From Candidatus Phycorickettsia trachydisci (GTDB taxonomy: Bacteria > Pseudomonadota > Alphaproteobacteria > Rickettsiales > Rickettsiaceae): 9,118 nt of DNA. The position numbers and the translations under genes were made by a program. The notes below the pieces were generated by a model. The model worked only from the letters and a program-made list of their open reading frames with translations, was not told the origin of the DNA and ran no database searches. Position 1 is the stretch's first letter, and every line of letters starts with the position of its first letter. Of the stretch, positions 5,475 through 9,118 are shown in pieces. The DNA lies in assembly GCA_945875085.1 (NCBI GenBank), contig CAMCJU010000025.1, forward strand, positions 1 to 9,118. Direction: 5' to 3'.

Positions 5475-8400
5475 CATAGATAATTTTCAAGGCTATCAGA
5501 TATTTCTAGAGTCTAAAAAAAACAATAATGATCTTATTTTTGTAGCTAAAAACGACAATCAAGCTTTAGAAATTTACGACTTTCTGAGATTTTTTTTGCT
5601 AGATAGTTGCTACTTTCTACCTAGTCTAGATGTTGCTTTTTATAGCAAACTCTCTCCTAGCTTGAAGATTTTAACAACTAGGGCTAGCATTTTAGGATCT
5701 ATTGCAAATAATAATTCCAAAAAAGTACTAATTATTTCTGCAGAAAATTTTTGCCAGCGCTTGCCTCCTAAGATTTTTTTTACTAATGGCGCAGTCAAAT
5801 TATATCCAGGTCTTAGTTTGGATCCAGCAGCACTAGCGCAAAGCTTATTGCAGAATGGTTTTTACAGAACAGCAAGCGTAAATGCGGTTGCGGAATTTTC
5901 CTGGAGAGGCGATATCATCGATATTTGCATTCTAGAAGATAAAGCTTATAGAATCTATTTCGATTGGGATAAAATTGCCAAGATTAAAGTTTTGGATATT
6001 TTTGATCAGCGCTCAACGATCGAAATAGCAAGCTTAAACATCTACCCATTTGCAGAATTGGTGCTAAACTCAAGCGCTAAAGAATGCTTTGATTCTAAGT
6101 TTCAAAATAATATTTCTACCACAAATGATCGATTTCACTATGAATCCATAATAAAGGGTCGTAAATTTCCTGGCATTGAGGATATGTGGCCAATGTTTTT
6201 TAATAAAACAGCCCATATCTGCGATTTTTTAAATAATCCGCTAATCTTTACAGATTTTGATTTAAAGACTTTTTATTCTCAGATGTATAAAAGGATAGAA
6301 AGTCAGTATCTTTCTTTTGCTAAGCAAACCGTCTTGCTTTGCCCTGCGCAAGAATTGTTTTTAGTAAATTCAGAGGTAGATAATTTTAATTTTAAGACTC
6401 TTGACACCAAGCAGCAGCAAAATTTTACAGAAAACTTCTATTTACAGAGCTCAAGGAATGTTGCTCAGGCTATCAAGCTAGCTTGCAGGTTTTTGGCAGA
6501 TAAAGTTCGTGCTATTAAGATTATTTTGGCATTTAATTCCCATGCAAATATCCAAAACTTCAAAACTCATCTAGATGAGCAAAATTTAAAATATCAACAA
6601 ATAGATTGCTACGACCAGGGGCAAAAAAACTACATCAATATTTATTTTGGCAATATAAAAAGTATAAGCTTGCTAGATTGTCTTATTATTGATGAAAGTA
6701 GTATTTTTGGTTTAGCAAGGCAAAAAACCACCAGCTCTAAAGCTGCTGGATTTGAAAACTTCCTATTAGAGCTAAATAATTTTCAACCAGGGGAAATAGT
6801 TGTCCATAAGGATTACGGCATAGGTAAATTTTTGGGCGTTGAGGCGCTGGATGTTGAAAACATAGTCCATGACTACGTTAAGCTGCTTTATGCAAACGAC
6901 GATAAGGTCTATATACCTGTTGAGAATATCGAGCTTATCAAAAAATTCGGCCAAGGCAGCCCTACCCTTGACAAACTAGGGGCTGCAAGTTGGCAAAAAC
7001 GAAAAGCATCTTTAAAAAGTCGTATTTCTGAAATCGCAGCAAAGCTTATTAATACTGCTGCCTCCAGGCTAATGGCTGAGAATTTGCCCATGATTGTTGA
7101 TCATGAAAGTTATCAAAAATTTTGCAAATTATTTCCTTATGTTGAAACGCATGATCAAGAAAAAGCTATTGGCGATATATATGAAGATTTAACTACTGGC
7201 AAATTGATGGATAGACTGGTTTGTGGCGATGTTGGATATGGAAAAACTGAAGTCGCGATGCGGGCTAGCTTTTTGATATGGAGCTTTGGCGATGCTAAGC
7301 AGGTTGCAATACTTGCTCCTACTACAGTATTAGCAAGGCAGCATTTTATCAATTTTCAAGAGCGCTTCAAAGGCTCTAGCGCGCGGATTGCTAAGTTATC
7401 TAGATTCACATGTCAAAAAGAGCAAAAAATCATTAAGGAGCAAATCAGATCTGGGCATGTTGATATAGTAATAGGCACTCAAAGCTTATTTAGTAGCAGT
7501 ATTGAGTTTAAAGATTTGGGATTGATCGTTATCGACGAAGAGCATCAGTTTGGCGTTAAAGATAAGGAAAAATTAAAAAATCTTAAAAAAAATGCTCATG
7601 TTTTATCGCTTTCAGCAACGCCGATACCTAGAACCTTGCAGATGTCTTTAGTTGGCATTAGAGACTTGAGCATTATTGCAACGCCGCCTTTTCAAAGGAT
7701 TCCAATTAAAACATTTCTTCTTGAAACCTATGATTTGCAAGGAATTAAAGATGCTATCCAAAGAGAAATTACCAGAAATGGCAAAATATTTTATGTCGCA
7801 CCAAGACTCGAAGACTTAGATAAAATTTTTAACACATTGCAAGAAATAGATCCTAACTTACAGATCCAAATTGCCCATGGGCAAATGCCTATCGATAAAC
7901 TAGATAAAGTATTATCAGATTTTTATGATGGCAAGATTGATATTTTGCTTTCTACCAATATTGTGCAATCGGGCCTTGATGTTCCAAATGCAAATACGAT
8001 TATAATACACAGCGCTCATATGTTTGGCCTAAGTCAACTCTATCAATTAAAAGGTAGAGTAGGTAGAAAAAATTTACAAGGATATTGTTACTTAATCTCC
8101 AAGCTTGAACAAATAGGCAGTTTAGGGCATAGGAGACTGCAGATCATTCAGTCTGTAAAAGACTTAGGAGCTGGATTTAATATTGCAAGTTTTGATATAG
8201 ATTTAAGAGGTTATGGCAATTTGCTTGGCGATGAGCAGTCCGGTCATGTCAAGGAAGTTGGCATTGAGCTATATCAAGAAATGCTGCAAGAAGAAATTTC
8301 CAGACTTAAAAATATGCATAAAAACGCCACCCAGAAAGATGGCTATAATAGTGATGAATATACCCCGATGCTAAATCTAGGCATGCCTATTTATATACCA

Positions 8401-8799
8401 AGCTCTTATATTAATGATGAAAATTTAAAATTACTTATCTATAGGCGCATTGCAAGGCTGGCTAATTTGCAGGATTGTCAGGATTTAATGGCTGAATTAA
8501 ATGATAGATTCGGACAAATTCCTGCGGAAGCTCAAAATTTACTAGATATAGTTAAATTAAAAAATATCTGCAAAACAATTCAAATAAGTCGCATTGATTT
8601 AGGCGCAAATGGTTTGGTATTGAAGTTCCACGGTGGTGCTCATTTGGAAAAAATGATTGATTTTGTAAATAAATTTCCAAAACATAGTAAGATAAGAGCT
8701 GATGGAAGTTTAGTGATAGTAAAACAAATACCCCATTTGCAAAAAATTGCCGAAATTACCAAAATATTACAAAGTTTAGATAAATTTATTTATGGTTAG
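5467..8799 (+). CDS. mfd: Transcription-repair coupling factor Mfd
   Basis: DNA translocase that pushes stalled RNA polymerase off DNA and recruits UvrA for nucleotide excision repair. The 1110 residues (E. coli about 1148) cover the full domain set. The UvrB-like N-terminus includes FLPSLDVAFYSKLSPS and GRKFPGIEDMWP. The CarD-like polymerase-interaction domain begins at about 439 (FQPGEIVVHKDYGIGKFLG). The RecG-like motor has Walker A GDVGYGKTE at 587-595, DEEH at 690-693, SATPIPRTLQMS, motif V STNIVQSGLDVPNANT from 829 and motif VI QLKGRVGRK from 860. Then come GYGNLLGDEQSGHVKEVG and the C-terminal TRCF domain (LNLGMPIYIPSSYI onward). In motif V the residue that is usually Glu is Gln834. 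The start ATG lies inside the end of sdhE, and the stop overlaps the smpB start, so the three genes look translationally coupled. Confidence 0.98.
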   Translation: MYNIDNFQGYQIFLESKKNNNDLIFVAKNDNQALEIYDFLRFFLLDSCYFLPSLDVAFYSKLSPSLKILTTRASILGSIANNNSKKVLIISAENFCQRLPPKIFFTNGAVKLYPGLSLDPAALAQSLLQNGFYRTASVNAVAEFSWRGDIIDICILEDKAYRIYFDWDKIAKIKVLDIFDQRSTIEIASLNIYPFAELVLNSSAKECFDSKFQNNISTTNDRFHYESIIKGRKFPGIEDMWPMFFNKTAHICDFLNNPLIFTDFDLKTFYSQMYKRIESQYLSFAKQTVLLCPAQELFLVNSEVDNFNFKTLDTKQQQNFTENFYLQSSRNVAQAIKLACRFLADKVRAIKIILAFNSHANIQNFKTHLDEQNLKYQQIDCYDQGQKNYINIYFGNIKSISLLDCLIIDESSIFGLARQKTTSSKAAGFENFLLELNNFQPGEIVVHKDYGIGKFLGVEALDVENIVHDYVKLLYANDDKVYIPVENIELIKKFGQGSPTLDKLGAASWQKRKASLKSRISEIAAKLINTAASRLMAENLPMIVDHESYQKFCKLFPYVETHDQEKAIGDIYEDLTTGKLMDRLVCGDVGYGKTEVAMRASFLIWSFGDAKQVAILAPTTVLARQHFINFQERFKGSSARIAKLSRFTCQKEQKIIKEQIRSGHVDIVIGTQSLFSSSIEFKDLGLIVIDEEHQFGVKDKEKLKNLKKNAHVLSLSATPIPRTLQMSLVGIRDLSIIATPPFQRIPIKTFLLETYDLQGIKDAIQREITRNGKIFYVAPRLEDLDKIFNTLQEIDPNLQIQIAHGQMPIDKLDKVLSDFYDGKIDILLSTNIVQSGLDVPNANTIIIHSAHMFGLSQLYQLKGRVGRKNLQGYCYLISKLEQIGSLGHRRLQIIQSVKDLGAGFNIASFDIDLRGYGNLLGDEQSGHVKEVGIELYQEMLQEEISRLKNMHKNATQKDGYNSDEYTPMLNLGMPIYIPSSYINDENLKLLIYRRIARLANLQDCQDLMAELNDRFGQIPAEAQNLLDIVKLKNICKTIQISRIDLGANGLVLKFHGGAHLEKMIDFVNKFPKHSKIRADGSLVIVKQIPHLQKIAEITKILQSLDKFIYG

Positions 8800-9118
8800 A
8801 AAATTAATTGCCAATAACAAAAAAGCACAATTTAATTATTTTCTTCAAGATAAAATTGAAGTGGGGATAGTTCTTACAGGTAGTGAAATAAAAGCATTAC
8901 GGCTGGGAAAAGCAAACATCGAAGATGCTTATGCCGCTGAGGATAAAAATGAGATGTTTTTATATAATTGTCATATTTCAAGATACGATAATGCTTCTTA
9001 TCAAAACCATACGCCCACAAGAGTGCGCAAACTGTTACTACATAGACAAGAGATAAAAAAATTTATCGGCAAAATTAAGCAAAAGGGTTATACAATTATC
9101 CCAACTTCACTATACTTT
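8792..9118 (+). CDS. smpB: SsrA-binding protein SmpB (3' end outside window)
   Basis: Partner of tmRNA in trans-translation: it binds SsrA RNA and brings it to ribosomes stalled on non-stop messages. The 109 visible codons start MVRKLIANNKKAQFNYFL and carry the family's core motifs VGIVLTGSEIKALRLGKANI, AYAAEDKNEMFLYNCHIS, a shortened YDNASYQNHTPTRVRKLLL and the GYTIIPTSLYF segment. E. coli SmpB is 160 residues, so about 45-50 residues, including the basic C-terminal tail that enters the mRNA channel, lie beyond the edge. The ATG overlaps the mfd stop by 8 bases (8792-8799), and no Shine-Dalgarno is seen, suggesting coupling to mfd translation. Confidence 0.96.
   Translation, partial: MVRKLIANNKKAQFNYFLQDKIEVGIVLTGSEIKALRLGKANIEDAYAAEDKNEMFLYNCHISRYDNASYQNHTPTRVRKLLLHRQEIKKFIGKIKQKGYTIIPTSLYF

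Overview
The window looks like a chromosomal segment of an AT-rich alphaproteobacterium, most probably a member of the Rickettsiales (an intracellular or protist/arthropod-associated lineage). This rests on three things: DnaA and Mfd proteins of recognisably Rickettsiales type, the alphaproteobacterial pairing of sdhE with mfd, and the mix of small housekeeping genes with one large patatin-like phospholipase. The exact genus cannot be read from this sequence. No phage, insertion sequence, CRISPR array or clearly new multi-gene system is visible. The most unusual part is the phospholipase and its surroundings.

Layout. (1) 1-603, +: the C-terminal two thirds of biotin synthase (bioB), cut by the left edge. 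(2) 609-976, -: yidD and, just upstream, a tiny lipoprotein gene overlapping it by ATGA, converging on bioB with a 5-base gap. A promoter with a perfect TATAAT -10 lies upstream of the pair. (3) 977-1201: intergenic, holding that promoter, a coding-like antisense fragment with no start codon, and a clear Shine-Dalgarno for the next gene. (4) 1202-3103, +: a 633-residue patatin-like phospholipase with an internally repeated C-terminal extension. (5) 3146-3221, -: tRNA-Val(TAC) with its own promoter. (6) 3325-5125, -: dnaA preceded by a single-domain rhodanese gene, with an AT-only inverted repeat after dnaA. (7) 5126-5204: a compact divergent promoter region. (8) 5205-9118, +: sdhE, mfd and smpB (cut by the right edge), each overlapping the next by 8 bases.

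How the genes fit together. Most genes are core cell functions: replication initiation (DnaA), transcription-coupled repair (Mfd), ribosome rescue (SmpB), succinate dehydrogenase flavinylation (SdhE), membrane protein insertion (YidD) and valine decoding. BioB adds a biotin-synthesis capacity that is patchy in Rickettsiales. The phospholipase is the one gene that looks like accessory, host-interaction cargo. It interrupts a run of minus-strand genes, sits 42 bases from the 3' end of a tRNA gene, and has the only strong Shine-Dalgarno in the window.
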